Below are positions 52,907 through 61,068 of a stretch of DNA of 64,000 bases, in pieces; the first letter of the stretch is position 1, and each line of letters opens with the position of its first letter. Source of the DNA: Candidatus Methanoperedens nitratireducens (GTDB taxonomy: Archaea; Halobacteriota; Methanosarcinia; Methanosarcinales; Methanoperedenaceae); the NCBI RefSeq assembly GCF_000685155.1, contig NZ_JMIY01000003.1:105575-169574 (forward strand), given 5' to 3'. Position numbers and translations under genes: made by a program. A model generated the notes under the pieces. It was not told the DNA's origin and made no database searches. It saw only the letters and a program-made list of their open reading frames with translations.

Positions 52907-53272
52907 TTACTCCAAAATCTCTTTTATCTTCTGGGATGCTTTGGCTACTTCAACCAGGATTAATCCAAGGCCTGCATTCGGTCTGGCCATAACCAGAAGC
53001 AATGCCTTTGATCCCGCTCCGGTTGCGATTAATTTTCCGTTTTTTGATTCCACTATAATCCTGTCTGGAACGCCTTTTCCAAGCTCTGCGGTTGCGGTTT
53101 CTGCCGCTCCCAGCATCGTAGCCGACATTGCTGCAAACGTCTCTGCCTGGAGTTTTCGGGATACATTTGAGCATATAAGTAAACCATCCCTGCTTGCCAC
53201 AGCCGAGGCTTCAATACCTCCGATATGTTTTAGGTCGTCCAGAATCTCCTCAAGCATCTCTATTGTCGTCAT
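52907..53272 (-). CDS. Roadblock/LC7-domain protein
   Basis: A 121-residue protein with the roadblock/LC7 fold: GIEASAVASRDGLLICSN, ETFAAMSATMLGAAETATAE, a central IIVESKNGKLIATGAG strand pair and a final helix. Roadblock proteins such as MglB act as partners or activators of Ras-like GTPases and NTPases. No GTPase is encoded nearby; the KaiC-type ATPase just downstream is the obvious partner. First gene of the signalling operon. Confidence 0.88.
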   Translation of the reverse strand: MTTIEMLEEILDDLKHIGGIEASAVASRDGLLICSNVSRKLQAETFAAMSATMLGAAETATAELGKGVPDRIIVESKNGKLIATGAGSKALLLVMARPNAGLGLILVEVAKASQKIKEILE

Positions 53273-53329
53273 GTTTATCTGTACTATATTGAATGTTTAC
53301 TATCATTATAAACATAATACTTACCATTT

Positions 53330-53347
53330 CTAAGACATTTGTCTTAG
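53330..53347. promoter_or_regulatory. Palindrome upstream of the roadblock-KaiC operon
   Basis: CTAAGACA-TT-TGTCTTAG is a perfect 8-bp palindrome about 58 bases before the roadblock start. A TATA-like GTTTATAATG lies between the two on the minus strand, so the palindrome is upstream of the promoter, where an activator would bind. Confidence 0.5.
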
Positions 53348-53455
53348 TCATTCCCCAGATATAAATATGTATAGGCTATTTAATGTTACCTTGATCCGGG
53401 ATAACCGGGAGGTCTGGATGATACTTCCCCGGTCAAAAACCTGTTAATTTATCCT

Positions 53456-56311
53456 TTACTCAATATATATTGCAGGCCTCATTGGAGATGCTAAACGGCT
53501 CTTTCCCTGTGGATCATATACAGGAGCATCTGCATTGTATATATCTATATCACATTCCACGGCACGGCTCAGGAATTCCCTGGCTTCGTTTAAAGCAGAG
53601 GTCTCATCAAAATCAACCTCGATCAGGGATCTCATCAATTCAGCATCCATTCCCTGTATATCAGTTATTATCTTTTGTGCAAATTTTGGGATCTCCCTGG
53701 CATGCACCCTCATAGCAGGATCAGCCATAGCTTCACTCATAATGGTTTTCATATCAAGGGCATCCTCTTTCTTCAGTAACAGGGCTTTTTTCAGGATCAT
53801 CTTCTTCCATGATGCTGCAGTATACAGGATTATCCGCCTGGGTTTTATTTTTATCAATCTGATTATTTCCTCTATATCCCGAAGTGTACTTCCTATTATT
53901 TCTTCTGCAAGTTCAGCGCCTCTATCTATAAGAGCCGGGTCTGCTCCTGGGTATTGAGCCAGAGAAACGAAATCCCTGCCCATTTCTTCCCAGATCTCTT
54001 CGCAGATATGCGGTATAAATGGAGCCATTAACCGAACCCATGTGTCCAGGATTCGCTCCCGTACCGCGCTTCCACCCCGCCGCTCATACCATCTCATATC
54101 GTTCATGAGAAGATAGAAGGCATTCTGAACCGCCCTTCTTGTCTGTATTCTATCAAGTGCATCAGTAGTCTCCTGTATCCTGTACTGAAGCCTGCTTAAT
54201 ATCCATTTATCAATTAATTTTAATTCGCCCGTATCATCTGACCTGATTATGTCATACGCCATTCTATAGAATCTCTCAACCTGTTTTCCTGTGGCTTCGG
54301 CATCTGCAGCTCGCCAATCTGCATCCTGGGTATGCTCAGCCGCGCTCAGGATGTAGAGACGGGTCACATCAGCCCCGTGCTCTGCTATGGCTGATTTTAA
54401 TGTGAGCAGAGGCCCTTTTGACTTGCTCATCTTCTCACCTTCCAGTGATACAAAGCCATTGATGGCTATAGCGCCGGGCCAGTATATCTGAGGGAATATT
54501 GCAACATGGTGGAAAAGGAAGAACAGGAGATGGTTGGGTATAAGATCCTTACCGGAGGAGCGAAGATCCACCGGGTACCAGTACGTAAAATCGCTGCGGA
54601 CTTCATTAATCATATCAGGAGCTATCCCGGTCCCGTCTACGGTGTTCTCAGTCGTGCCCTGCCCGAGCAGTACATGGTTGAAGAACTCTTCTTTTAATTG
54701 CTCAGGTTCAATTCCAGGAAGATATTTTGCAATAATATAATAACTCATGTATATTGTTGAATCTCCAAGTGATTCGATTATCCATTCAGGGTCCCAGGGA
54801 AGCTTTGTACCGAGTCCTTTTCGTCGTGCGCATGCTTTATCTTTCAGCCAGTCGACCTTATTCTCAAAATCAACCCTGAGTTCAGGCGGTATGATCTTCA
54901 TGTCGCCAAGGGATTTGTAGACCTGCTCTTTCCAGACAGGATCTGAGTAATTTAAGAACCACTGGTTCTCAACGATCTTTACAACGATGACAGAACCGCA
55001 TCTGCATATCACAGGCTGTTCACTGAACTCATAGAACACATCGGCAATCCCCTGGTTGATGAGGTCATGCGTCAGGATGTCCTTTATCCTTGAGACCGCC
55101 ATGCCTGCATATTTTCCTGTTGTCTCTGTCAGCACTCCGCTGTGGAATTCACGCCTGTACACAAGTTTTGTGGCCTCTTCTGCTTTTGGATCGCTCTGGT
55201 CCTTCACTTTCAGCTCATTGACCGCATCGACCGCGGGATGTTCTCCGTACCCCGGTACCCTGATCAAAGGAATAGGCGGTATAGAGGAAACATCCTCTGT
55301 TATGCCGTATCCTGTTAGATCAGCGCCCCTGAGATCACGAAGCGCAAGATAATCATAGGGCGCATGTGCGGGAACGCTCATCACTACACCACTACCGTTT
55401 CCAGGATCTACAAATGGTGCGGGCAATATCAATACATGAGAGCCTGTCAGGGGGTTTTCCACTTCTTTACCTATCAATTCCTCACCAGTGATCTCTCCCA
55501 GGAGTTCCAGTTTTTTATCTGTGAATATGAGTTTTTCATAGGCTTCTTCGCTCACGATCCATGTCTCGTCATTGACTTTAGTCCTTACATAATGTACCTT
55601 CGGGTTTACCCAGATGTTTGTAACACCGAACACTGTCTCAGGGCGCAGTGTGGCGCACGGCAGTATCTCGTTACCCAGTTTGAATTTGATCAGGGTGTAC
55701 TCTATTATAGTGGCATCCTCACCACGCAGGATATCGTGATCCTCAACAGGATTCTCATCATTCGGGCACCATCTCACAGGATGTGCGCCTTTTACTACCT
55801 TGCTTTTTTCATGGAGAAGGTTGTACTGCCAGGTAATGAACTTTTTATAATGCGGGTCTGTGGTAGTGAATTTTCTTCTCCAGTCGATCGAGTATCCTAT
55901 GCTCTTCATGGCAGCTTCAGCTTCTTTGCTAAAATACTCCACGATCTGCTCAGGAGTTTGAATAGAATACAGGATATCAAGCGGTACCCCGTGAAGCCTG
56001 TGGTAGACCCTTATTGTCTCAGGGTCCTTTTTCTGGATCAGTTCTGCCAGCCCGACTATCGGCGTTCCTGTGACATGGAAGCCCATGGGGAACAGCACAT
56101 TGTAGCCCAGCATCCGTTTATACCTCGCGACCACGTCCCCGATGGTGAACGTCCTGGTATGGCCTGCATGAAGGTTGCCGTTTAAGTATGGATACGGGAT
56201 CGTAATGAAGTATTTCTCTCGGTCATCCGGCTCAGCCTCGTATATCCTGGCCTCTGCCCATCTGCTCTGCCACTTTTCCTCTATTTCATGCGGGTTGTAC
56301 CTTTCTTTCAT
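53456..56311 (-). CDS. leuS: Leucyl-tRNA synthetase
   Basis: A class I synthetase of about 951 residues. The HIGH-type motif is PYLNGNLHAGHTRT and the KMSKS motif EGEKMSKSKGPLL; a large CP1 editing domain lies between (GVTNIWVNPKVHYVRT and following), and an archaeal C-terminal region follows. It charges tRNA-Leu and edits misactivated amino acids. I chose the ATG at 56311 (MKERYNPHEIEEKW), the common archaeal start; an upstream ATG at 56368 adds 19 unconserved residues. One leucine tRNA lies at 34.6 kb. Confidence 0.95.
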   Translation of the reverse strand: MKERYNPHEIEEKWQSRWAEARIYEAEPDDREKYFITIPYPYLNGNLHAGHTRTFTIGDVVARYKRMLGYNVLFPMGFHVTGTPIVGLAELIQKKDPETIRVYHRLHGVPLDILYSIQTPEQIVEYFSKEAEAAMKSIGYSIDWRRKFTTTDPHYKKFITWQYNLLHEKSKVVKGAHPVRWCPNDENPVEDHDILRGEDATIIEYTLIKFKLGNEILPCATLRPETVFGVTNIWVNPKVHYVRTKVNDETWIVSEEAYEKLIFTDKKLELLGEITGEELIGKEVENPLTGSHVLILPAPFVDPGNGSGVVMSVPAHAPYDYLALRDLRGADLTGYGITEDVSSIPPIPLIRVPGYGEHPAVDAVNELKVKDQSDPKAEEATKLVYRREFHSGVLTETTGKYAGMAVSRIKDILTHDLINQGIADVFYEFSEQPVICRCGSVIVVKIVENQWFLNYSDPVWKEQVYKSLGDMKIIPPELRVDFENKVDWLKDKACARRKGLGTKLPWDPEWIIESLGDSTIYMSYYIIAKYLPGIEPEQLKEEFFNHVLLGQGTTENTVDGTGIAPDMINEVRSDFTYWYPVDLRSSGKDLIPNHLLFFLFHHVAIFPQIYWPGAIAINGFVSLEGEKMSKSKGPLLTLKSAIAEHGADVTRLYILSAAEHTQDADWRAADAEATGKQVERFYRMAYDIIRSDDTGELKLIDKWILSRLQYRIQETTDALDRIQTRRAVQNAFYLLMNDMRWYERRGGSAVRERILDTWVRLMAPFIPHICEEIWEEMGRDFVSLAQYPGADPALIDRGAELAEEIIGSTLRDIEEIIRLIKIKPRRIILYTAASWKKMILKKALLLKKEDALDMKTIMSEAMADPAMRVHAREIPKFAQKIITDIQGMDAELMRSLIEVDFDETSALNEAREFLSRAVECDIDIYNADAPVYDPQGKSRLASPMRPAIYIE

Positions 56312-56375
56312 TCTCACGTTTGCACTACCTATTAGCCTCTTAACAGATTGTTCTACTACTAAGTTCATCTATAAT

Positions 56376-56522
56376 ATGGTTGACGATTGTATGGAATCCA
56401 CACCTAACAATAAATTCATTGATGATAAGTTTTACGAAACGTGGACAAAAAGCCTCCTGAGAGCAGTGGATGAAGGAAAAACCAGTCTATTTGCCAGATA
56501 CGCCTTATTCTCAAATCAATAA
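56376..56522 (+). CDS. Possible 48-residue small protein divergent from leuS
   Basis: A frame from ATG 56376 reads MVDDCMESTPNNKFIDDKFY and on to LLRAVDEGKTSLFARYALFS before a TAA. The composition is protein-like and it fills the gap between leuS and the PRC-barrel gene. No ribosome binding site is clear, and it may be leaderless. Function unknown. Confidence 0.4.
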   Translation: MVDDCMESTPNNKFIDDKFYETWTKSLLRAVDEGKTSLFARYALFSNQ

Positions 56523-56564
56523 AGTATATATTACTATCATTCATATTCTGACCAAGGTGATACT

Positions 56565-56852
56565 ATGCAGGCTGAGGTTTCAACATTATTTGGACTGAAC
56601 ATTTACACAGAAAGAGGAATATATATAGGAAAAGTAAATGATGTGGTGCTTGAAGTGAATGAGAGAAAAGTGACGGGTCTTGCGGTCACACGATTAAATC
56701 ATGATATGTTTGATACATCCAAATCAGGAGTTGTCATCCCGTACAGATGGGTTACTGCTGTCGCAGATATCGTTCTTATCAGGCATATCAAAGACCAGTT
56801 CAAGAAGCCTGAGGAAATCCCCGAGGATTATAATATATCCAATGAGGATTAA
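56565..56852 (+). CDS. PRC-barrel domain protein
   Basis: A 95-residue PRC-barrel protein: VSTLFGLNIYTERGIYIGKV, DVVLEVNERKVTGLAV, VVIPYRWVTAVADIVLI. Stand-alone archaeal PRC-barrel proteins are common near RNA-processing and cell-division genes; their role is not established. AAGGTGAT precedes the ATG, and a TATA-like AGTATATATTA lies about 40 bases upstream. The Thg1-family gene follows after 9 bases. Confidence 0.85.
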   Translation: MQAEVSTLFGLNIYTERGIYIGKVNDVVLEVNERKVTGLAVTRLNHDMFDTSKSGVVIPYRWVTAVADIVLIRHIKDQFKKPEEIPEDYNISNED

Positions 56853-56861
56853 CAGTACATC

Positions 56862-57614
56862 GTGAATAATGCTTTTCTAGAAAAAGAGATGAAGGACAGG
56901 GAGATCTATGCTGATCTCAGGGTATTCCCTCCCTTTGCTCTCAGGATCGATGGTAGAGGGTTCAGGCGTGTACTTGAACTACTTGGGTTTAAAAAACCAT
57001 ATGATGAGGTATTCGCACGGGCTATGGCGAATTCTACCGAATCTCTCTTTAAGGAGAGCGGCTTAAATCCTTTATTTGCCTTCACATTCTCAGATGAGAT
57101 CAGCTTTTTTTTCTATGAAATCCCTTATAATAGCAGGATTGAAAAAATCAATTCAATAATCCCAAGCTTCATTTCATCTGCATTTACAATCCAGTTGAAC
57201 CTGAAAGATCCTGTATCGTTTGATTCAAGGATCATTTTGCTTGGAAAGGAGGATATCTACAGGTATCTCGTATGGAGACAGGCAGAGACATGGAGGAACC
57301 ATGTAAGCTCTTATGGATACTATACACTGTTGAATACCGGTCTTTCTGAGAATGAAGCAGCTTCACGCCTGAAAAATATGAAGGCCAGCTCAATCCATGA
57401 ACTTGTATTCCAGCATGGCATCAATCTTTCACAGACACCTGCGTGGCAGAGACGCGGCATACTGATCTACAGAGAAACCTATGAGAAAAAGGGATATGAC
57501 CCCATTAATAAGATATATGTCAAAACGATAAGGAAAAAGATAATACAGGAATGGAACACCCCTGTATTTAAAACAGAGGAAGGAAGAGAACTTGTTAACC
57601 GTCTTATTGCCTGA
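56862..57614 (+). CDS. thg1: tRNA-His guanylyltransferase family protein (Thg1-like)
   Basis: A 250-residue Thg1-family enzyme. Metal and nucleotide motifs: FALRIDGRGFRRVLELLGF, FTFSDEISFFF, and the conserved VWRQAETWRNHVSSYGYYTL followed by GLSENEAASRL. These enzymes add nucleotides in the 3'-5' direction; classical Thg1 adds G-1 to tRNA-His, archaeal forms also repair tRNA 5' ends. It starts with GTG and follows the PRC-barrel gene by 9 bases. No in-frame amber codon is seen, unlike in some Methanosarcina homologues. Confidence 0.87.
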   Translation: MNNAFLEKEMKDREIYADLRVFPPFALRIDGRGFRRVLELLGFKKPYDEVFARAMANSTESLFKESGLNPLFAFTFSDEISFFFYEIPYNSRIEKINSIIPSFISSAFTIQLNLKDPVSFDSRIILLGKEDIYRYLVWRQAETWRNHVSSYGYYTLLNTGLSENEAASRLKNMKASSIHELVFQHGINLSQTPAWQRRGILIYRETYEKKGYDPINKIYVKTIRKKIIQEWNTPVFKTEEGRELVNRLIA

Positions 57615-57637
57615 TATGTTTGTGTCAATTTTTGCCT

Positions 57638-57659
57638 GTAACGTTACTTTATATATAAA
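57638..57659 (+). promoter_or_regulatory. TATA box with adjoining GTAACGTTAC palindrome before the PiT gene
   Basis: The perfect 10-bp palindrome GTAACGTTAC (57638-57647) directly abuts TTTATATATAAA, the TATA box, and so occupies the BRE position. The transcript start would fall about 8 bases before the ATG at 57685. A protein bound here would block TFB, suggesting repression of the transporter. Confidence 0.5.
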
Positions 57660-57684
57660 ATAAGCATGGTTTAAGCTATTTATT

Positions 57685-58653
57685 ATGGACATTATATTAA
57701 TAGTAGCATTTTTAGTAGCTATTTTCATGGGACTGAATATAGGCGGCAACAATGCTGCGGCTTCTATGGGTGCTGCTTATGGGGCAAAGGTCCGCACCAA
57801 ATATCAGGCTGTGCTGTTAATAGGTGTATTCTCCCTTCTTGGAGCAGTATTCAGCGGTGGAGAAGTGATAAAAACACTGGGGACGGGAATTCTCCCTGAA
57901 GGAACAATACTGCTCGAAGGAGCTACAGTAGCAGTCGGGGCAGCGGGTATAACTCTTTTTCTGGCAAATATACTGCGCATACCGGTATCCACAAGCCAGG
58001 CAGCAGTTGGGGCAGTTGTAGGAATCGGGTTTTTTTACGGGGCTTCGCAGGTAAATGTACCGCTTCTTGGCAAGATCGTGGTCTGGTGGATCGTGACTCC
58101 TGTTACTGCCTGGCTGCTTGCATACCTTATGGGTAAATACCTTTACACAGATATCCTTGTCTGGATTGCGGATCATCACGAATCAGAAGCCGCAATACGA
58201 AGATCCTTGAGTGTACTGCTTACCATTTCAGGTTGCTATGTAGCCTATTCTGCCGGAGCCAACAATGCAGGCAATGCAGTCGGGCCGCTCGTGGGGGCCG
58301 GTGCTATGCTCTCACTTGATGGCGCGATTTTAGGGGGTATTGCTATTGGTTTTGGTGCTCTTCTCATGGGTGGAAGGGTACTGGATACCGTGGGAAATGA
58401 GATCACTGAACTGTGCGTGATCCGGGCCACATTCGTGGAGTTCATATCAGCCATAATGGTTCACGCTGCCTCGATCTTCGGAGTTCCTGTTTCACTTGGT
58501 GAAATTGTTGCAGCCGGGGTCATTGGAATCGGGTGCGCAAACAGCGGAATGCATATCATAAGAGGTGAGGTTGTGAAGAAGATATTGATTGCCTGGGTTG
58601 TCTCACCACTCCTTGCTGGCACAGTGGCATATGTACTAATGAGATTAATTTAA
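57685..58653 (+). CDS. PiT-family inorganic phosphate (or sulfate) permease
   Basis: A 322-residue integral membrane transporter. The two inverted PiT signature repeats are NIGGNNAAASMGAAYGAKV at the N-terminus and SAGANNAGNAVGPLVGAG in the second half; about nine to ten hydrophobic segments. PiT proteins import phosphate driven by H+ or Na+; some archaeal members carry sulfate. No PhoU-like gene follows. The stop overlaps that of the convergent dehydrogenase gene by 4 bases. Confidence 0.9.
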   Translation: MDIILIVAFLVAIFMGLNIGGNNAAASMGAAYGAKVRTKYQAVLLIGVFSLLGAVFSGGEVIKTLGTGILPEGTILLEGATVAVGAAGITLFLANILRIPVSTSQAAVGAVVGIGFFYGASQVNVPLLGKIVVWWIVTPVTAWLLAYLMGKYLYTDILVWIADHHESEAAIRRSLSVLLTISGCYVAYSAGANNAGNAVGPLVGAGAMLSLDGAILGGIAIGFGALLMGGRVLDTVGNEITELCVIRATFVEFISAIMVHAASIFGVPVSLGEIVAAGVIGIGCANSGMHIIRGEVVKKILIAWVVSPLLAGTVAYVLMRLI

Positions 58654-59633
58654 ATCAGTTTTGCAATTGCAGCCGATACATCTGTGGTAGAATATGAGCC
58701 GCCAAGATCAGGAGTAGTGATCCTGTCGCAGAGAACGCTGTTCACCGCTTTCGTGATTGAGTTCGCTTCCTCTACCCATCCACCCCATTCAAGCATCATC
58801 TTAACGCTCAGAATAGCCGCTATCGGGTTGGCAATACCTTTTCCTGCAATATCAGGGGCGCTTCCGTGAATAGGTTCAAAAAGCGCATAGCGTTCACCAA
58901 TGTTTGCACTGGGACATAGACCAAGCCCGCCTGCTATGGCTGCAGCAACATCGCTCAGGATATCCCCGAAAAGGTTTGTGGTCACTATTACATCATACCT
59001 CTCTGGATGAAGGATCAGGTCATATGCCATGGCATCCATGAGCATCTCACGATGTGATATCCCGTTCCGCTGTGCACTACCTATGCAGACATCACGGAAA
59101 AAAGAGCATGATTTTAATACATTCGCTTTATGCACAATGGTTATATGCTTTTTTCTAGATTTCGCCAGTATGCATGCCCGCTCTGCAATCCTTTCACTGC
59201 CTGCCCTGGTTATAACCCTCGTGGTGTATGCCACATCCTCATGAAGTTCCTCCACTCCTGAGTACATGCCCTCGGTATTTTCCCTTACTATAACAAAATC
59301 GAATTCTTTTGTATCACAGGGCAATCTAATGCTCTTCAGGGGAACAAAAGGTCTGATGTTGGCGTATAGATCAAGCTCTTTCCGAAGACGCATAAGCACA
59401 CTCTTATAATTAGGATCAGGCGGAGTAGTGATCGCCCCGAACAGCACACAATCGCATTCACTGATTATGTCCATATCCTCATTCGTGATTGCGCTGCCGG
59501 TTCGCTCCCATTTCCCATAACCGATATCAAGAGGTATTTTCTCGATACCAAGACCAAAAGCATCAAGCACGGATAATGCAGCGGGAATAACTTCCCTGCC
59601 AATGCCATCACCGGGGATAACTGCGAGCTTCAT
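58650..59633 (-). CDS. leuB: 3-isopropylmalate / homoisocitrate dehydrogenase
   Basis: A 327-residue beta-decarboxylating dehydrogenase. IPGDGIGREVIPAALSVLD binds the coenzyme; the substrate loop is LMRLRKELDLYANIRPF; metal and catalytic residues are in VRENTEGMYSGVEE, IVHKANVLK and TTNLFGDILSDVAAA. LeuB works in leucine synthesis; the close paralogue AksF works in coenzyme B synthesis, and motifs alone do not separate them here. It overlaps the upstream uncharacterised gene by 4 bases. Confidence 0.85.
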   Translation of the reverse strand: MKLAVIPGDGIGREVIPAALSVLDAFGLGIEKIPLDIGYGKWERTGSAITNEDMDIISECDCVLFGAITTPPDPNYKSVLMRLRKELDLYANIRPFVPLKSIRLPCDTKEFDFVIVRENTEGMYSGVEELHEDVAYTTRVITRAGSERIAERACILAKSRKKHITIVHKANVLKSCSFFRDVCIGSAQRNGISHREMLMDAMAYDLILHPERYDVIVTTNLFGDILSDVAAAIAGGLGLCPSANIGERYALFEPIHGSAPDIAGKGIANPIAAILSVKMMLEWGGWVEEANSITKAVNSVLCDRITTPDLGGSYSTTDVSAAIAKLI

Positions 59634-60499
59634 CTCAAACTCGCTCTGTTGTTATTTTCTATATTCCCTCTCAAAACCCTGACAAGCATCCTTATCGCAT
59701 CAACGATATCATACTCGGATGCTCCCCAGTGTACCACAGCGCCATCTATCCCATTGATGTTGATCATACCTGATTTCTTGCTCTGGCAGCATCTTGTGAT
59801 AAAGGGTCTGGTTGGCGTATAAAGATGTGCCTTAATGGGACACATGTTGATATGCCTGTAAGAGAGGCTGGGAAAGCGCAGTTCAAATATCTGTTTTGAG
59901 ATATCGCATCCAACAAGCTCGGAATTATCCTCAATATCAATATCAGTATCGAGATATTTTCCTTTAAGTTCTGATGCATGGCAGGGGAAAACCACCTTCC
60001 CCCCCTCAAATGTACGAAGATCAATGAGCTTTGTTGTGAACCTTATGTCCAGCTCACCCAGTATACCGCTCCTGATAAGCCTCTGTATTGCAAAGGCAAG
60101 CCACGGCGGCTCAGGCGGTGATATATCAATTATCTCTATCTCCATAACCTCATCAAGACCTGGCTCATAGACAAAAGTGATATGCCGATCCATGCCTTCA
60201 AAAAGAACAGTATTTACACTCCCTTTGCATAATGGAATTGCGGATTCAATAAGCAGTGTCCTGTCATGAGAATCGAGTTTTTCTTCAAATTTCTTTACCT
60301 GTTCTCCTTTTGCTATCAGCTCAAGTGAAACAAGTTTTTTGAGCAATCCTTCACCTTCACTTTTTACCCTGTATATTGCATAACCATAAGGCAGATCAGC
60401 GATCAGGTATTCTGTTGTGAAATAAATGGGACAGCCTATTCGCCCTGTAGGGTCTGTTCTTGTCACGCCCACGCGTTTATATTCTGCTGGAAATATCAC
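59630..60499 (-). CDS. Uncharacterised archaeal protein inside the leu/aks operon
   Basis: A 289-residue protein of unknown function. The N-terminal half is beta-rich (GVTRTDPTGRIGCPIYFTTE). The second half has several cysteines and histidines: VVFPCHASELKGKYLD, LVGCDISKQ, HINMCPIKAHLY and TRCCQSKKSGM, a possible metal site; a C-terminal GIDGAVVHWGASEYDIVDAI segment follows. It overlaps both neighbours (1 base with leuD, 4 with leuB) and must be translated with them. A role in the same pathway is likely; coenzyme B synthesis would fit the methane-archaeal setting. Confidence 0.75.
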   Translation of the reverse strand: MIFPAEYKRVGVTRTDPTGRIGCPIYFTTEYLIADLPYGYAIYRVKSEGEGLLKKLVSLELIAKGEQVKKFEEKLDSHDRTLLIESAIPLCKGSVNTVLFEGMDRHITFVYEPGLDEVMEIEIIDISPPEPPWLAFAIQRLIRSGILGELDIRFTTKLIDLRTFEGGKVVFPCHASELKGKYLDTDIDIEDNSELVGCDISKQIFELRFPSLSYRHINMCPIKAHLYTPTRPFITRCCQSKKSGMININGIDGAVVHWGASEYDIVDAIRMLVRVLRGNIENNNRASLR

Positions 60500-60993
60500 T
60501 ACTGCACCTTCCTTTTTCTGTACTCAACAAGCCCTCCGTATGCCAGGATATCACGCAGAAAATCAGGAAGTTCCGTACCCTTAAAGCTTTTATCTTTATT
60601 TCTTACAAATCCATTTTCAAGGTCGATCTCAATAATATCGCCCTCTTCACAGTCTATTCTTGCTTCTATAATAGGCAGGCCGATATTGATGGCATTCCTG
60701 AAAAATATCCTGGCGAAGGACTCTGCCACTATACATGCTATGCCTGCATATTTTAAAGCAAGGGGTGCCTGTTCCCTTGATGAGCCGCACCCGAAGTTCT
60801 TGCCTGCCGCGATTATATCGCCGCTTATCACTTTCTGTGAGAACTGCGGCTCAATCCCCTCCATGACATGCGATGCGAACACACTCATATCAGTGGTGCG
60901 CAGGTATTTACCCGGAATAATAACATCTGTATCGACATTGTCGCCGAATTTCCATACCCTTCCTGATATTCTATCGATTTTTTTATTGCTCAT
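60499..60993 (-). CDS. leuD: Isopropylmalate/homoaconitate dehydratase small subunit
   Basis: A 164-residue aconitase-family swivel domain: [54 protein letters not shown]. The substrate-loop motif YLRTTD matches the M. jannaschii homoaconitase small subunit (AksE, MJ1271), where the Arg recognises longer tricarboxylates, so this protein may serve coenzyme B synthesis instead of or as well as leucine. The large subunit is not in the window. It is the first gene of a three-gene overlapping operon, with a hairpin directly before its start. Confidence 0.88.
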   Translation of the reverse strand: MSNKKIDRISGRVWKFGDNVDTDVIIPGKYLRTTDMSVFASHVMEGIEPQFSQKVISGDIIAAGKNFGCGSSREQAPLALKYAGIACIVAESFARIFFRNAINIGLPIIEARIDCEEGDIIEIDLENGFVRNKDKSFKGTELPDFLRDILAYGGLVEYRKRKVQ

Positions 60994-61023
60994 TGCTTGC
61001 CTGGGTATTGTTCACGGCAAGCA
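60994..61023 (-). promoter_or_regulatory. Hairpin abutting the leuD start codon
   Basis: On the minus strand TGCTTGCC and GGCAAGCA (8-bp perfect stem, 14-base loop) end on the base next to the ATG at 60993. No Shine-Dalgarno sequence lies in the loop or stem. The structure could control translation of the operon, or act as an operator in DNA form. Confidence 0.45.
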
Positions 61024-61068
61024 TAATCATTTTGGTGCTATCAAACAAAAAATTATGAATATGAGCTA

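Noticed and set aside
56862-57614. Thg1-family gene interrupted by an amber (pyrrolysine) codon
   Set aside because: The frame is continuous with no in-frame TAG; the only TAG-containing string near the start (TTTCTAGAA) is out of frame.
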